In this document: in pieces, positions 5,033 through 6,206 of the stretch
Position numbering within the stretch: position 1 is the stretch's first letter
How the letters are laid out: every line of letters begins with the position of its first letter
Assembly (NCBI GenBank): GCA_029556045.1
Contig: JAKQGS010000060.1
Span: 1 to 6,206, forward strand
DNA length: 6,206 bases
Source: Pseudomonadota bacterium
GTDB taxonomy: Bacteria; Bdellovibrionota; Oligoflexia; Oligoflexales; Oligoflexaceae
Direction: 5' to 3'
Position numbers and translations under genes: made by a program
Notes under the pieces: model-generated
Database searches by the model: none
What the model saw: only the letters and a program-made list of their open reading frames with translations
What the model was told of the DNA's origin: nothing

Positions 5033-6206
5033 ATGCGTCCTGCATTCCCGGGTGCAATACTTTTGTTGTGGGGACTATTGGATTTATGCGGGCATTCAAC
5101 GACCGGCTTTGCTCAGAATGGTGTAAATCAAGGTGTGCAGAATACCGGTGGTAATCATGCTAGTAATGCTGAAGATTTCAATGGGACTGACGAGGTCGTG
5201 AATGGCGGCAGTCCCAACAATGTCATAGACGACGAATTGCCCCCCGCTGCTGATTTTTCCACGAATCCCAGTCAGAATGTTGGTGCTCCGGGTACTGTAC
5301 CATCCAATACCGCTAACAATCAGACCGGGGACAAAAACAGTGTCACTCCATCTGCTGCCGTAGAGGGTTTTGATTCGCAATTAGACCCAGCCTATCGGGA
5401 TCAAGGACCAGTGGTTAGGGAGGTCGGCGCTACCAATCAGTTTGGGGGAGCTCCACAATTGCCGGGAAGTCTCCGTAATCTTGCGGGCGGCGAGGCTCCG
5501 GAAACCTACGCGGTGGAAGATGGTGATACACTGTTTGATATCTGTGATCAGCTTCTTGATGAAGCTGGATATTGGCCGAAATTATGGTCCTTTAACCCAG
5601 AGATCAAAAACCCCCACTTTATATTTCCCGGCATGCAATTGAAGTTTTACCCCGGTGATTCCGAAACCCCCCCGTATTTGCAGGTGGTAACGGAAGATGA
5701 TGTGGTGCCAGTGGATAAAGAAGAAGGGCTCAAGGAATCGGAGTTGGTGGCCCTGGATCCACAGGATGCATCTCACCTTCTTCTCGAGGTTGGTCTGCCA
5801 ACGACACCGGAAATGGTCGGCCGGGACGGTTTGGATGATGTTTCTCTGGGAAATATTTTCGAAGCCTGGGGAAGTTTTTTTGACCCTTCTTCTCTTCGTC
5901 TGACAGTTCCAGCATTTATATTTGCAGAGGAAAAAGAGGCGCTGGGATACGTTATGGGCGGAGTGGGTGGACGACTGCTGGTCGATAACCAGGATGACAT
6001 TGTCGTGTACCAGGAACAAAAATTGACCCCAGGGGAGACATATACGGTACTGAGGCGAGCGGAAGACGTGCACCGCGACGACGACAATGAGTATATTGGC
6101 ATTCGTTATGAGTTTGTCGCAAATATTGAAATCGTCAAAGCCATTCAAGAAGATTCTGTATTGAGTCAGGTCACTCTCGATCGTCTTGGTGTTCGCCCGG
6201 GAGATA
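5033..6206 (+). CDS. Exported LysM-domain protein (3' end outside window)
   Basis: The frame is open to the window edge, giving at least 391 residues. The N-terminus reads as a Sec signal peptide (MRP, hydrophobic AILLLWGLLDLCG, then GFA|Q near residue 27). Residues 29-155 are a low-complexity Asn/Gly/Pro/Ser/Thr linker. Residues about 158-207 are a LysM domain: TYAVEDGDTLFDICDQLL, then YWPKLWSFNPEI, NPHFIFPGMQLKF. The NPH and PGM positions are typical of LysM proteins in deltaproteobacterial relatives, and LysM binds peptidoglycan. Residues about 210-391 contain beta-rich sequence (ALGYVMGGVGGRLLV, TPGETYTVLR) that I cannot assign to a family. The start is uncertain. ATG 5033 has a GGGGG directly against it rather than spaced, and an in-frame TTG at 4988, preceded by GGCGGAG at 4971-4977, would overlap the TPR gene and extend the signal peptide. 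It probably acts with the upstream TPR lipoprotein at the cell wall. Confidence 0.85.
   Translation, partial: MRPAFPGAILLLWGLLDLCGHSTTGFAQNGVNQGVQNTGGNHASNAEDFNGTDEVVNGGSPNNVIDDELPPAADFSTNPSQNVGAPGTVPSNTANNQTGDKNSVTPSAAVEGFDSQLDPAYRDQGPVVREVGATNQFGGAPQLPGSLRNLAGGEAPETYAVEDGDTLFDICDQLLDEAGYWPKLWSFNPEIKNPHFIFPGMQLKFYPGDSETPPYLQVVTEDDVVPVDKEEGLKESELVALDPQDASHLLLEVGLPTTPEMVGRDGLDDVSLGNIFEAWGSFFDPSSLRLTVPAFIFAEEKEALGYVMGGVGGRLLVDNQDDIVVYQEQKLTPGETYTVLRRAEDVHRDDDNEYIGIRYEFVANIEIVKAIQEDSVLSQVTLDRLGVRPGD

Noticed and set aside
5001..5123. GTG at 5001 overlapping the TPR stop as the start of the next gene
   Set aside because: That frame ends at a TAA after about 40 codons and is not the frame of the LysM domain. 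No frameshift is needed, since the LysM frame is open from its own ATG at 5033.
5582..6148. Long minus-strand open frame (188 codons) over the right end
   Set aside because: It lies antisense to the LysM protein, whose domain motifs and signal peptide are clear on the plus strand. The antisense translation is rich in Cys, His and Trp with no recognisable domain or ribosome site.

Overview
This is a gene-dense stretch of a Gram-negative chromosome of roughly balanced GC content. It carries envelope genes: two candidate lipoproteins, a signal-peptide protein that looks like an outer-membrane barrel, a polytopic O-antigen-ligase-like protein, a PilZ protein and a LysM protein. No rRNA, tRNA, insertion sequence, CRISPR or phage gene is visible. 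The style of the genes (many small envelope lipoproteins, TPR plus LysM neighbours, a YcgR-like PilZ protein) resembles Bdellovibrionota and other former deltaproteobacterial lineages. That placement is an inference from gene style, not from a phylogenetic marker.

Layout. The left end (1-402) holds the C-terminal part of an acyl-CoA dehydrogenase. Twenty-one bases later comes a lipoprotein (424-1386) that looks like an endonuclease/exonuclease/phosphatase (EEP, sphingomyelinase-like) fold with almost every catalytic residue replaced. A 40-base convergent gap, with a weak hairpin, separates it from a minus-strand gene (2002-1427) for an exported, probably barrel-forming protein. That gene and the next plus-strand gene are divergent with essentially no space between their start codons (2002 and 2004).

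From 2004 to the right end four plus-strand genes are packed as one likely operon: an O-antigen ligase/polymerase-like membrane protein, a PilZ-domain protein overlapping its end, a CpoB/YbgF-like TPR lipoprotein, and a LysM protein that runs off the window. No gap between genes exceeds 40 bases.

How they may work together (inference): the PilZ protein is a plausible c-di-GMP sensor translationally coupled to the surface-polysaccharide enzyme. The TPR lipoprotein and the LysM protein look like outer-membrane and peptidoglycan-linked partners. The operon could therefore build or adjust the cell surface. The degenerate EEP lipoprotein and the divergent overlapping promoter region are the least ordinary parts of the window.
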